Positions 46,128 to 54,455 of a stretch of DNA of 64,000 nucleotides are shown here, one piece after another; position 1 is the first letter of the stretch; every line of letters starts with the position of its first letter. Source of the DNA: Mycobacterium sp. AZCC_0083 (GTDB lineage Bacteria; Actinomycetota; Actinomycetes; Mycobacteriales; Mycobacteriaceae); contig NZ_JACHGP010000014.1 in the NCBI RefSeq assembly GCF_014202335.1, positions 62,001 to 126,000 on the forward strand, written 5' to 3'. The position numbers and the translations under genes are program-made. The notes under the pieces were generated by a model. It was not told where the DNA came from. It worked only from the letters and a program-made list of their open reading frames with translations, and did no database searches.

Positions 46128-48263
46128 TCAGCGTGACGGCGTGAACCTGCGCAGCCGCAGGCTGTTGGTCACCACGAACACCGAGCTGAAAGCCATTGCG
46201 GCGCCGGCGATCATCGGGTCGAGCAGGCCGAGTGCGGCCAGCGGGATGGCGGCCACGTTGTAGGCGAAGGCCCAAAACAGGTTGCCCTTGATGGTGCGCA
46301 ACGTCGCGCGCGACAGGCGGATGGCGTCCGGCACGGCGCGCAGATCGCCGCTGACGAGCGTCAGATCCGATGCCTCGATCGCGACGTCGGTTCCGGTTCC
46401 CATCGCGAGTCCGAGATCGGCCTGGGCCAGTGCCGCGGCGTCGTTGACGCCGTCGCCGACCATCGCGACCACCTTGCCCTCGTCCTGCAAACGCTTGACG
46501 TGATCGACCTTGTCGGCGGGCAGCACCTCGGCGATGACGTCGTCGATGCCCACCTGATCGGCCACCGTCCTTGCGGCCCGCTCGTTGTCGCCGGTCAGCA
46601 GAACGGGGGTCAGGCCGAGACTGCGCAGGCTCGAGATCGCCTCGGCCGCACTGTCCTTCACGGTGTCCGCGACCACGATCACCGCACCGATCCGGTCGTC
46701 CACCGCGATCCACATCGGGGTGCGACCCGCCGCTTCTGCGTCGTCGGCGACCGTGCGCAGATCCGCCGGCGCGACGAGGCCCCGCTCGGTGAGCCAGGAC
46801 AGCCGGCCTGCCGCCACCGCGTGGCCGTCCACCACGCCGGTCACGCCCCTTCCGCCGTGGTTGGCGAAGTCGACGACGGTCGGCAGAGGTCCAGCTTCGG
46901 CGGCGTGGGCCGCGACCGCCCGCGCGATCGGATGCTCGGAGCCGCTCTCCAATGCGCCTGCCAACCGCAAGGTTTCGTCGTCGGTGGGATGCACGGCGAC
47001 GGGATGTACGGCGATGACGGCCATCCGGCCGGTCGTCACGGTGCCGGTCTTGTCCAGTACGACGGTGTCGACGCGTCGGGTCGACTCGAGCACCTGTGGG
47101 CCCTTGATCAGAATCCCGAGCTGCGCCCCGCGTCCGGTGCCGACCAGCAGCGCGGTCGGCGTCGCGAGTCCCAGTGCGCACGGGCACGCGATGATCAGCA
47201 CCGCGACGGCAGCGGTGAACGCCGCGTTCGGTGAGCCGCCCGCGACCAGCCAGCCGACGAGCGTCAGCAGCGCCAACCCGATCACGATCGGGACGAAGAT
47301 CGCCGAAACGCGATCGGCGAGCCGGGCCACCTCGGCCTTGCCGCTCTGCGCCTCTGCGACGAGCCGGGCCATCTGGGCCAGCTGCGTGTCGGAGCCAACC
47401 CGGGTGGCCCGAACGTGCAGCAGCCCTCCGACGTTCACGCATGCCCCGACGACGTCATCGCCTGGCCCGACCTCGACGGGCACCGACTCGCCGGTCAGCA
47501 TCGAGACGTCGATCGCCGACGCGCCGCTGGTCACCACCCCGTCGGTCGCGACCTTCTCGCCGGGCCTTACCACGAAGACGTCGCCGACCGCGAGTTCGCT
47601 TACCGGAATTCGGTTTTCGGATCCGTCGCGCAGCACCGCGACGTCCTTGGCGCCCATGTCCAACAGTGCGCGAAGTGCGGCGCCGGACTGTTTCTTGGCG
47701 CGTGCCTCGAAGAAGCGTCCGGCCAGGATGAAGGTGGTGACGATCGCAGCGACTTCGAAGTAGAGGTGTCCTGACGGGTCACCGAACACCGTCCACGTCG
47801 ACCACGCGTAGGCGGCGAGCACGCCGACCGAGATCAACGTGTCCATGGTCGCCGCGCCGTGCCGCAGGTTCGCCACCGCCGCGCGGTGGAACGGCCACGC
47901 ACCCCAGAGCACCACGGGCGTGGTCAGAGCGAAGACCAGCCACTGCCAGCCCGCGAAGTGCAGCGCGGACACCATCGACAGCACCAGCACCGGTGCGCTC
48001 AGCGCGGCGGACACCAGCAGCCGGGGCAGCCAGGACTGCTCGGGGAGCTGAGCGGCGGCAGGCAGCGTCGCGGTGTAGCCGGTGGCCTCGACGGCGGCGA
48101 CTAACTCGTCGCGGGAGACGTCGCCACCGAAGTCGATCGTGGCCTGCTCGGTGGCGAAGTTGACGGTTGCGTGGACACCGTCGATCTTGTTGAGCCGCTT
48201 CTCGATTCGCGCAGCACACGAGGCACAGGTCATCCCGCCGACGGCGAGCGTGAGGTTGCTCAT
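46128..48263 (-). CDS. Copper-exporting P1B-type ATPase (CopA/CtpV family)
   Basis: A 711-residue P-type ATPase. The N-terminal metal domain has GGMTCASCAARIEKR (Cys13, Cys16). Membrane motif CPC at 360-362 (ACPCALGLATP), phosphorylation site DKTGTVTTG with Asp404, GDNERAA and MVGDGVNDAAAL hinge motifs. The last helices carry YNVAAIPLAAL and AMAFSSV, the YN and MxxSS signs of Cu(I) pumps. It exports copper from the cytoplasm. The chaperone gene lies 6 bases upstream behind a copper-type operator, so both are probably induced by copper. Which of the mycobacterial CtpA/B/V it corresponds to is not clear. Confidence 0.93.
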   Translation of the reverse strand: MSNLTLAVGGMTCASCAARIEKRLNKIDGVHATVNFATEQATIDFGGDVSRDELVAAVEATGYTATLPAAAQLPEQSWLPRLLVSAALSAPVLVLSMVSALHFAGWQWLVFALTTPVVLWGAWPFHRAAVANLRHGAATMDTLISVGVLAAYAWSTWTVFGDPSGHLYFEVAAIVTTFILAGRFFEARAKKQSGAALRALLDMGAKDVAVLRDGSENRIPVSELAVGDVFVVRPGEKVATDGVVTSGASAIDVSMLTGESVPVEVGPGDDVVGACVNVGGLLHVRATRVGSDTQLAQMARLVAEAQSGKAEVARLADRVSAIFVPIVIGLALLTLVGWLVAGGSPNAAFTAAVAVLIIACPCALGLATPTALLVGTGRGAQLGILIKGPQVLESTRRVDTVVLDKTGTVTTGRMAVIAVHPVAVHPTDDETLRLAGALESGSEHPIARAVAAHAAEAGPLPTVVDFANHGGRGVTGVVDGHAVAAGRLSWLTERGLVAPADLRTVADDAEAAGRTPMWIAVDDRIGAVIVVADTVKDSAAEAISSLRSLGLTPVLLTGDNERAARTVADQVGIDDVIAEVLPADKVDHVKRLQDEGKVVAMVGDGVNDAAALAQADLGLAMGTGTDVAIEASDLTLVSGDLRAVPDAIRLSRATLRTIKGNLFWAFAYNVAAIPLAALGLLDPMIAGAAMAFSSVFVVTNSLRLRRFTPSR

Positions 48264-48269
48264 GCGCGC

Positions 48270-48473
48270 CTACGCCGCGAACGTGACGTCGTACCCGGCG
48301 TCCTCGATCGCGGCCGCCACCTGCACCGCGTCGGGCGTGCCGCCGACGCGGACCGTGCCGGCGCCCAGGTCGACGTCAACTCCGGCGACGCCGGGCAGCG
48401 CAGACACGGCAGACGTGATGGCTGACACGCAGTGCCCGCAGCTCATACCGCGCACTTCCAAGACCATGCTCAT
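48270..48473 (-). CDS. Copper chaperone CopZ-like heavy-metal-binding protein
   Basis: A 67-residue HMA-domain protein with the copper site MSCGHC near residue 10 and the ferredoxin-like fold (VSAITSAVSALPGVAGVDVD, AIEDAGYDVTF). It passes Cu(I) to the ATPase encoded 6 bases downstream. Two ATGs compete: 48473, with GGAGG touching it, and 48467, for which GGAGG is at a proper 7 bases; the second is the likelier start (65 residues). The palindromic operator lies 11 bases upstream of 48473. Confidence 0.92.
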   Translation of the reverse strand: MSMVLEVRGMSCGHCVSAITSAVSALPGVAGVDVDLGAGTVRVGGTPDAVQVAAAIEDAGYDVTFAA

Positions 48474-48483
48474 GCCTCCACTA

Positions 48484-48502
48484 TATACCCATAGGGGGTA
48501 TA
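48484..48502. promoter_or_regulatory. Copper-type operator (TACCC-N5-GGGTA)
   Basis: TATACCCATAGGGGGTATA has perfect 7-bp arms (TATACCC/GGGTATA) around five bases. The core TACCC-N5-GGGTA is the motif bound by CsoR/RicR copper repressors in mycobacteria. It lies just before copZ. No csoR or ricR gene is in the window, so the repressor is encoded elsewhere. Confidence 0.85.
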
Positions 48503-48516
48503 GGTAGTGGGCTCCC

Positions 48517-49410
48517 CTACGCGGTCGGGATCTGGATGCCCTCCGAGGGTTGGACGATGACGAACCCCTGCCCGTGGAACGAGACCTGGAGCGCTTCGCC
48601 CGAGCCCCTTCCGATCAAGGCTCCTGCCTTGAAACTGGTCTTGAGCTGCGTCTGCAGGCTCGCTGACCACGCCACCACCGCATTGGTGTCCGCGAACGTC
48701 GGCGCCTCCGCCGCGTTGAGCACCACCGGCGGACCGTCCGTCGTCAACGCCACCCAGCCGCTGCCGCGCAACGTCGTGTTGAACAAGCCACCGGTCGCGA
48801 TGCTGCCGCCCTTCACCCGCTCGATGTTCCAGTCGAGGCTTGCCGAGAAGGCGAGCACGTTCTTGCCGCTGATCGACAGGCCGCTGTTGTTCAGATTCAG
48901 CACGTGCACGTCGTGGGCCAACTCGGCGAGGAAGACGTCGCCCTGACCCTGGCACCTCATCAACGGCAGACCCTCGCCGGTCAGCGCCTTCTTGAGGAAC
49001 TTCCCTGCGCCGCCGCCCTCGTAGGCGAATTCGACGTTGCCCTGATAGGCGACCATCGCGCCCTGCCGGGCCATGAACGGTTCACCGAGTCGGACCCGGA
49101 GCATCTTGGAGTTCTGGTTCGCGATCGGCTTGGCTTCCTTCTCGCTGAAGCGCCCGTCGACAAGATCACCGGTGATACCTGCGAAACCGTCACCGCCCCC
49201 AGGCGCAGCGGCCTGAGGCGCTGCTTGCTGCCCGGCGTGAGGCGCCTCGTGCGCACCGGCCTGGCCGCCACCCTGTGGAGCGCCGCCGCCCATCGGCGCC
49301 GTGCCGGTTCGGCCCTGATGGCTGACCTGATCGGTCCAGTTCCTGCCGTCCCACCAGCGGTATTCGAAGCGGCCGTCGGGGTCGGGTTGCCAGCTGCCAG
49401 GTTCAGTCAC
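48517..49410 (-). CDS. AIM24-family protein with DUF2510 head
   Basis: A 297-residue protein. Residues 5-30 are a DUF2510 unit (WQPDPDGRFEYRWWDGRNWT), followed by a Gly/Gln/Ala-rich linker to about residue 75, then an AIM24 beta-helix domain (SKMLRVRLGEPFMARQGAMV, FLAELAHDVHVLNLNNSGLS, WVALTTDGPPVVL). AIM24 proteins are widespread but of unclear role; DUF2510 often occurs in membrane-linked actinobacterial proteins. ATG 49410 begins the head unit. It is encoded next to the copper genes on the same strand, but lies upstream of their operator and ends before it, so it is a separate unit. Confidence 0.88.
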   Translation of the reverse strand: MTEPGSWQPDPDGRFEYRWWDGRNWTDQVSHQGRTGTAPMGGGAPQGGGQAGAHEAPHAGQQAAPQAAAPGGGDGFAGITGDLVDGRFSEKEAKPIANQNSKMLRVRLGEPFMARQGAMVAYQGNVEFAYEGGGAGKFLKKALTGEGLPLMRCQGQGDVFLAELAHDVHVLNLNNSGLSISGKNVLAFSASLDWNIERVKGGSIATGGLFNTTLRGSGWVALTTDGPPVVLNAAEAPTFADTNAVVAWSASLQTQLKTSFKAGALIGRGSGEALQVSFHGQGFVIVQPSEGIQIPTA

Positions 49411-49576
49411 CTTTTGCTCCTCGGGTTGATGGCCGTGTCGAATTGATGGGACGTCGAACTCGTCGCTTTGGACCCTATGGCAATCGCGACGGCAAGTGGG
49501 ACGGCATCAGGGGCCCGGAGACCTTTCGTCGACCTGGAAACGCCTGGGCAACGCCTCGAAGTGGCATCCTGAGCAG

Positions 49577-49789
49577 ATGGCTAAGGAAATCGACCCGGTG
49601 CGGGCGCGAAGCGCCGTCGCGGTCATCAAGCAGCACCCGGGCATGGTGCTGTTCCTCACCACGCCGGCATTGTTGGTCGTCGGCGTCGTGTGGCTCCTCA
49701 CCGGCAGTGCCGCGTGGGCGGGGCTGCTCCTCGTCGCACTGGTGCTGGGTGGCGGCGCCGCGCTGTACGGGGCACTGAAGCGCCGCTAG
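49577..49789 (+). CDS. Small membrane protein
   Basis: A 70-residue protein with a charged N-terminus (MAKEIDPVRARSAVAVIKQH) and two membrane helices (about residues 22-42 and 46-65), ending in a basic tail ALKRR. No family recognised. ATG 49577 is preferred over the open frame upstream because the hydrophobic pattern is complete and codon use is typical from there. It is divergent from the AIM24 gene. Confidence 0.65.
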   Translation: MAKEIDPVRARSAVAVIKQHPGMVLFLTTPALLVVGVVWLLTGSAAWAGLLLVALVLGGGAALYGALKRR

Positions 49790-49840
49790 AACCCGATTGA
49801 CGTCGGCGTTCGCTCTTGGAGAAGTGCGTACTCTTTCCTC

Positions 49841-49864
49841 TGTAACGGTGTAATTATGTAATCA
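49841..49864 (+). promoter_or_regulatory. Triple TGTAA direct repeat at a start codon
   Basis: TGTAACGG, TGTAATTA and TGTAATCA follow one another as exact 8-base units, the last ending on the A of ATG 49864. The TAATTA in the second unit is 7 bases before the ATG, so a leaderless promoter may lie inside the repeats. Confidence 0.6.
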
Positions 49865-50442
49865 TGAGACAACACCATCACACCCACGGCCGCCGGCCAG
49901 GACGTTCCGGCGGCTGGCAACAGTCAGAGCAGCCCGAAGCGGGCGACGCGGCACAGTGGATCGCAGGCAGGCTCCCGGACGGCTGGTTCGCAGGCGATCC
50001 CACCGTGGTCGTCGACCGCGAGGAGATCACCGTCATCGGCCGCCTTCCCGACCAGGTCGGCGAGGAAAGCGAGGCCCACGCCTCCGGGCGCGCCGCCCGG
50101 TTCCGCGAGGAGACCCGGTCGGAGCGGATGCGCATCGCCGACGAAACCGAGAGCCGCTACGCGCGCAAGGTGGCCTGGGGCATAGAAATTGGAGTGATAG
50201 GGACCGAAAACTATGAACGGATTCTGTTCACCCACATCGCCGTGCCGGTGATGACCCGGCTCAAGCAACCGGAGCGCCAGGTCCTCGACACGCTGGTCGA
50301 CGCCGGCGTCGCGCGGTCGCGATCCGATGCGCTGGCGTGGTCGGTGCGGCTGGTTGGCGAGCACGCCGACGAGTGGCTTGGCAAGTTGCGGGAGGCCATG
50401 TCGACGGTCGATGACCTGCGCGCCGAGGGCCCCGACCTCTAA
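49864..50442 (+). CDS. Hypothetical protein with ribbon-helix-helix-like C-terminal region
   Basis: A 192-residue protein. The first 25 residues are His/Arg/Gln-rich; the middle (WIAGRLPDGWFAGDPTVVVD, REEITVIGRLPDQV) forms an unknown beta-rich part; a charged helix follows (ARFREETRSERMRIADETES). Near the end, RQVLDTLVDAGVARSRSDAL and AWSVRLVGEHADEWLGKLRE look like the helix pair of MetJ/Arc-type (CopG) DNA-binding proteins. No ribosome site is visible before ATG 49864; instead the start adjoins three TGTAA repeats. It may repress itself through these. I do not know a name for it. Confidence 0.75.
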   Translation: MRQHHHTHGRRPGRSGGWQQSEQPEAGDAAQWIAGRLPDGWFAGDPTVVVDREEITVIGRLPDQVGEESEAHASGRAARFREETRSERMRIADETESRYARKVAWGIEIGVIGTENYERILFTHIAVPVMTRLKQPERQVLDTLVDAGVARSRSDALAWSVRLVGEHADEWLGKLREAMSTVDDLRAEGPDL

Positions 50443-50654
50443 GCGGATCGACAGATCAAGGGTATTCCCCGATTCCTGACCACCCGTTTGCTCGGTACTT
50501 TTTCCCCGTCGAACATTTCGGGCGCGGTGCCGAGGGGACAACGTCGGCCGGAATCAGACAAGCGCAGGGCCTGGGTGCGGGCGCGGTGCCGCCGAATCGG
50601 GGGATAACGGCGGCGGGGGAACCGACGCGCCCGTACCCAACGGCCCTGCGCACC

Positions 50655-50682
50655 CGCGGCCGACCGGGGGGGATCGGCCGCG
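50655..50682 (-). terminator. Hairpin after the ABC exporter operon
   Basis: CGCGGCCGA and TCGGCCGCG (perfect 9 bp) flank a G-rich 10-base loop; it begins 18 bases after the stop at 50700 on the minus strand. There is no T-run. The remaining gap 50443-50654 shows no further feature to me. Confidence 0.65.
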
Positions 50683-50699
50683 AGGTGTTCGGATCTGCC

Positions 50700-52604
50700 T
50701 CACACCTGCGTCATGGCCCAGTACTCGCCACGCCGAGCAAGCAGCTCGGCGTGGCTGCCGCGTTCCACGATGCGTCCCGCCTCCATCACCAGGATCATGT
50801 CGGCGTCACGAATCGTCGACAGCCGGTGCGCGATGATGAAACTGGTTCTGTCGCGGCGTAACTCGGCCGTGGCCTGCTGAATCAACAGCTCGGTGCGAGT
50901 GTCCACCGAGCTGGTCGCCTCGTCGAGGATGAGCAGCCGCGGACGGGCCAGGATCGCCCTTGCGATGGTGATCAACTGCTTCTCACCGGCGCTGATGTTG
51001 CCGCCGTCGTCGCTGACCACGGTGTCGTACCCCTTCGGCAACGTATGTACGAACCGGTCGACGTGCGCCGCCTTGGCGGCCTCGATCACCTCCGGCCTGG
51101 TGGCGCCGGGACTGCCGTAGGCGATGTTGTCGTAGATGGTGCCCGCGAACAGCCACGTGTCCTGCAACACCATTCCGATCCTGGACCGCAGGTCGTGGCG
51201 CCGCAGCGCCGAGATGTCGACGCCGTCGATCAGGATGCGGCCCGAATCCACCTCGTAGAACCGCATCAGCAGGTTGACCAGCGTGGTCTTGCCGGCACCT
51301 GTCGGACCGACGATCGCGACGGTGCTGCCCGGTTCGGCCACCAGCGACAAGTCCTCGATGACGGGTGTACCGGGCCGGTAGGCGAAGTGGATGTGATCGA
51401 ACTCCACCCGGCCAAGGCCGCGCGGGTCCACCGGCACCGGCGAGGTCGGGTCGGGCGGTTGCTCGTCGGCGTCAAGCAGGTCGAATACCCGTTCGGCGCT
51501 CGCGATCCCGGACTGCAGCGTGTTGTACATCGCCGCCACCTGGGTCAGCGGCTGGTTGAACTGGCGCACGTACTGGATGAACGCCTGGATGCTGCCCAGC
51601 GTGATCTGCCCGGTCGCCACCTGAATGCCGCCGACTACGGCGACGGCGACATAACTGAGGTTGCCGATGAACGTCGTGGCAGGCGAAACCAGGCCGGAGA
51701 GGAACTGTGCCTTGAAGCTGGCCTCATACACGTCTCCGTTGAGCGTGCTGAACTTGTTCTCGGCGATCTCGCGGTGGCCGAACGTCTTGACCACGGTGAA
51801 CCCGCTGTAGGTCTCCTCGATGTGGGCGTTGAGCCTGCCGGTATTGCGCCACTGCGCGACGAACTGCTTCTGTGATCGCCGCGCGATCGACCGGGTCGCC
51901 AGCAACGACAGCGGCACCGTGAGCACGGTGATCAGGGTCAGCAGCGGCGAGATGGTCAGCATCATCACCAGTACCGCGACGACCGTCAGCACCGAGGTCA
52001 GCAGCTGGGCGATGGTCAACGACAGCGACGACTGGATGTTGTCGACGTCGTTGGTGACGCGGCTGAGCACCTCGCCGCGCTGCCGGGAGTCGAAGTAGGA
52101 CAAAGGCATCCGGTGGATCTTGTCCTCGACGTCGGCACGCAGCCGCACCATGGTGCGCTGAACCACGACGTTGAGCAGTCGGGCCTGAATCCAAACCAGC
52201 AGCGCGCCAATCAGATACAGCCCGAGTGCCAGCAGAAGGGTGCGGCCGACCGCGTCGAAGTCGACGCCGCGGCCTGGCACGACGTTCATTCCGGACAGCA
52301 GGTCGGCGAACGTGTTGTCGCCACGGGCCCTTGCCGCCTCGATCGCCTGCTCCTTGGTGAGCCCCGCGGGTAACGCGCGGCCGATCACGCCGTTGAACAG
52401 CAGGTCGGTGGCGTGCCCGAGGATGCGGGGGCCGATCACGCCGAACGCGATGCCCGCGACGCCGAGGAGCAGCACCGTCGCCGTCATCGTGCGTTGCGGG
52501 GTAAGGCGTTTCACCAACCGGACCGCCGAACCCTTGAAGTCACGGGACCGCATCGTCGGCGCCTGCACGGCCCCGCGGATCGGCCGCCCCATGGGCGCGG
52601 TCAT
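50700..52604 (-). CDS. ABC exporter half-transporter, B subunit (Rv1272c-like)
   Basis: A 634-residue half-transporter: a type I exporter membrane domain (residues 35-370, six helices) and an ATPase domain with Walker A GPTGAGKTTLV, Q-loop LQDTWLF, signature NISAGEKQ in place of LSGGQ, Walker B LLILDEATSS with the catalytic Glu, and H-loop IAHRLSTI with His. The odd signature belongs to the composite site formed with the partner's Walker A/B. ATG 52604 overlaps the partner's stop as ATGA; the frame open further upstream is shadow. It forms a heterodimer with the product of 52601-54328. Substrate unknown from sequence; lipids or drugs are usual. Confidence 0.92.
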   Translation of the reverse strand: MTAPMGRPIRGAVQAPTMRSRDFKGSAVRLVKRLTPQRTMTATVLLLGVAGIAFGVIGPRILGHATDLLFNGVIGRALPAGLTKEQAIEAARARGDNTFADLLSGMNVVPGRGVDFDAVGRTLLLALGLYLIGALLVWIQARLLNVVVQRTMVRLRADVEDKIHRMPLSYFDSRQRGEVLSRVTNDVDNIQSSLSLTIAQLLTSVLTVVAVLVMMLTISPLLTLITVLTVPLSLLATRSIARRSQKQFVAQWRNTGRLNAHIEETYSGFTVVKTFGHREIAENKFSTLNGDVYEASFKAQFLSGLVSPATTFIGNLSYVAVAVVGGIQVATGQITLGSIQAFIQYVRQFNQPLTQVAAMYNTLQSGIASAERVFDLLDADEQPPDPTSPVPVDPRGLGRVEFDHIHFAYRPGTPVIEDLSLVAEPGSTVAIVGPTGAGKTTLVNLLMRFYEVDSGRILIDGVDISALRRHDLRSRIGMVLQDTWLFAGTIYDNIAYGSPGATRPEVIEAAKAAHVDRFVHTLPKGYDTVVSDDGGNISAGEKQLITIARAILARPRLLILDEATSSVDTRTELLIQQATAELRRDRTSFIIAHRLSTIRDADMILVMEAGRIVERGSHAELLARRGEYWAMTQV

Positions 52605-54328
52605 TCCGCGCCCACCGATTGCGAGTCCGCGAACTCGGCGTAGATCGGGCAATCCACCAGCAGCGATGCGTGCGTGCCGGTGCCCACCACCGCACCGTCG
52701 TCGATGACCACGACCTGGTCGGCTTCGGCGACGGTCGAGATGCGCTGAGAGACGATGAGGACCGTCGCGTCCGCGGACACCTCGCGCAGCGCCGCCCGCA
52801 CGCGGGCGTCGGTGTGCACGTCCAATGCAGAGAAGGCGTCGTCGAACAGGTAGACGGCCGGGCGGCGGATCACGGCGCGGGCGATGGCCAGCCGTTGGCG
52901 CTGGCCGCCGGAGAAGTTGATGCCGCCCTGGGCGACCGGCATGTCAAGGCCTTCGGGATGTGCCGAGACGAAGCCGTCGGCCGCGGCCACCCGCAGCGCC
53001 TCCCACATCTCGTCGTCGGTCGCGTCGGCCTTCCCGTAGCGCAGGTTCTCCGCAACGGTCCCGGAGAACAGGTAGCCGCGCTGCGGGACCAAGCCGATCG
53101 CAGACCACAGCTGGTCGGTGTCGTAGTCGCGCACGTCGATGCCGTCGACGATCACCGCGCCGCCCGTCAGGTCGTACAACCGGCAGATCAGCGACACCAG
53201 GGTCGACTTGCCGGAGCCGGTGGAACCGACCACCGCGGTCGTGGAGCCGGGCCGTGCGGTGAACGAAACATCCTGTAGCACTGGGCGGTCCGCGCCAGGG
53301 TAGCGGAACGTCGCCGCCTCTATCCTGATCTCGCCGGATACCTTCTCGGGCCGGAGGGGATGCTCTGGACTGGTGATCGCGGGGACGGTGGACAGCACCT
53401 CGGTGATGCGTTCGGCGCATACCGCCGCGCGCGGCAGCAGCACCAGGATGATGGTCACCAGCAGCACGGCCATCAGGATCTGCATGAAGTAGGACAGGAA
53501 CGCGATGAGCGAACCCACCTGCATCTCGCCGTCGTCGATTCGCTTGCCGCCGAACCAGATCAACGCGACGCTGGACACGTTGATGACCAGCGTCGTCACC
53601 GGCAGCATCAACGCCTGCCAGCGCCCGACCGAGAGCGCGGTGTCCGACAGGTCCTGGCTGGCCTTCGCGAAGCGCCCCCGCTCCAGCGGTTCGCGCGCGA
53701 ACGCCCGAATCACCCGGATGCCCGACAATTGTTCGCGCATCACCCGATTGATGCCGTCGATGAGGCGCTGCATGTTGCGGAACAGCGGCAGCAGGTGCCC
53801 AACGATCCAGTAGTTGGCCACCCCGAGCACCGGCACGCTGACCACCAGCAGCCAGGACAGGCCCGCATTCTGGTGCACCGCCATCACGATGCCGCCGACG
53901 CTCATGATCGGCGCGGTGATCAACATGGTGCACGTCATGGCCACCAGCAGCTGGATCTGCTGGACGTCGTTGGTGGTGCGCGTGAGCAGCGTCGCCGCGC
54001 CGAACCGGGCGGTCTCCTCGGCCGAGAGGCCGGTCACGTGGTGAAAGATCGCCGACCGCAGATCGCGCCCGAACCCCATGCCCGCCCGCGACCCGTAGAA
54101 GACGGCCCCCACCGCGCACAGCACCTGCATCGCGGTGACCCCGAGCATGATGCCGCCCAGCTGGGTGATTCTGTCGGTGTCCCCCTTGGCCACTCCGTCG
54201 TCGATGATCTGCGCGTTGATCGTCGGCAGGTAGAGCGAAGCGAGTGAGCTGATCACTTGGAGCCCCGCGACGATCGTCAGCAGCCAACGGTAGGGCCGCA
54301 CGTACTGCCGTAGCAGCGCCCAGAGCAT
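52601..54328 (-). CDS. ABC exporter half-transporter, A subunit with degenerate ATP site (Rv1273c-like)
   Basis: A 575-residue half-transporter: six-helix membrane domain (residues 1-320) and an ATPase domain with Walker A GSTGSGKSTLV, signature NFSGGQRQRLAIARA (intact), Walker B VYLFDDAFSALD where the catalytic Glu is Asp, and H-loop LIVSQRISTV where the switch His is Gln. The Asp and Gln changes are those known in TM287 of the TM287/288 exporter. ATG 54328 starts MLWALLRQYVRPYRWLL as in Rv1273c; an upstream in-frame start at 54376 is less likely. The stop is coupled to the B subunit (ATGA). A perfect 9-bp dyad lies between this gene and lprB. Confidence 0.93.
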   Translation of the reverse strand: MLWALLRQYVRPYRWLLTIVAGLQVISSLASLYLPTINAQIIDDGVAKGDTDRITQLGGIMLGVTAMQVLCAVGAVFYGSRAGMGFGRDLRSAIFHHVTGLSAEETARFGAATLLTRTTNDVQQIQLLVAMTCTMLITAPIMSVGGIVMAVHQNAGLSWLLVVSVPVLGVANYWIVGHLLPLFRNMQRLIDGINRVMREQLSGIRVIRAFAREPLERGRFAKASQDLSDTALSVGRWQALMLPVTTLVINVSSVALIWFGGKRIDDGEMQVGSLIAFLSYFMQILMAVLLVTIILVLLPRAAVCAERITEVLSTVPAITSPEHPLRPEKVSGEIRIEAATFRYPGADRPVLQDVSFTARPGSTTAVVGSTGSGKSTLVSLICRLYDLTGGAVIVDGIDVRDYDTDQLWSAIGLVPQRGYLFSGTVAENLRYGKADATDDEMWEALRVAAADGFVSAHPEGLDMPVAQGGINFSGGQRQRLAIARAVIRRPAVYLFDDAFSALDVHTDARVRAALREVSADATVLIVSQRISTVAEADQVVVIDDGAVVGTGTHASLLVDCPIYAEFADSQSVGAE

Positions 54329-54382
54329 CCCGTAACTCTTGCACACCGGCAACGACCGGATACTGTCCGTCCGCACTCCCCA

Positions 54383-54416
54383 ACATGCCGAGAAAAGGCC
54401 AGGTCAATCGGCATGT
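54383..54416. promoter_or_regulatory. 9-bp perfect dyad between the ABC exporter and lprB
   Basis: ACATGCCGA (54383-54391) and TCGGCATGT (54408-54416) are perfect complements separated by 16 bases, 25 bp centre to centre. It sits 55 bases upstream of ABC start 54328 and 27 bases upstream of the lprB -10 box, a good place for an operator that serves both directions. Confidence 0.6.
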
Positions 54417-54442
54417 CGGTGGTTGTCGACCACGGCTGCCGC

Positions 54443-54448
54443 TACAGT
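54443..54448 (+). promoter_or_regulatory. Leaderless -10 box of lprB
   Basis: TACAGT, 7 bases, then GTG 54456, with no ribosome site. Confidence 0.65.
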
Positions 54449-54455
54449 TGCGGGC

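Noticed and set aside
50443..50654. Small RNA in the gap before the ABC exporter hairpin
   Set aside because: No promoter-terminator pair or conserved structure that I can see; only a G-rich stretch.
54230..54250. GAGCGAAGCGAG in the ABC exporter gene as another copy of the short repeat
   Set aside because: It encodes the conserved SLASLYLP of the exporter family and lacks the flanking G runs, so it is a chance match.
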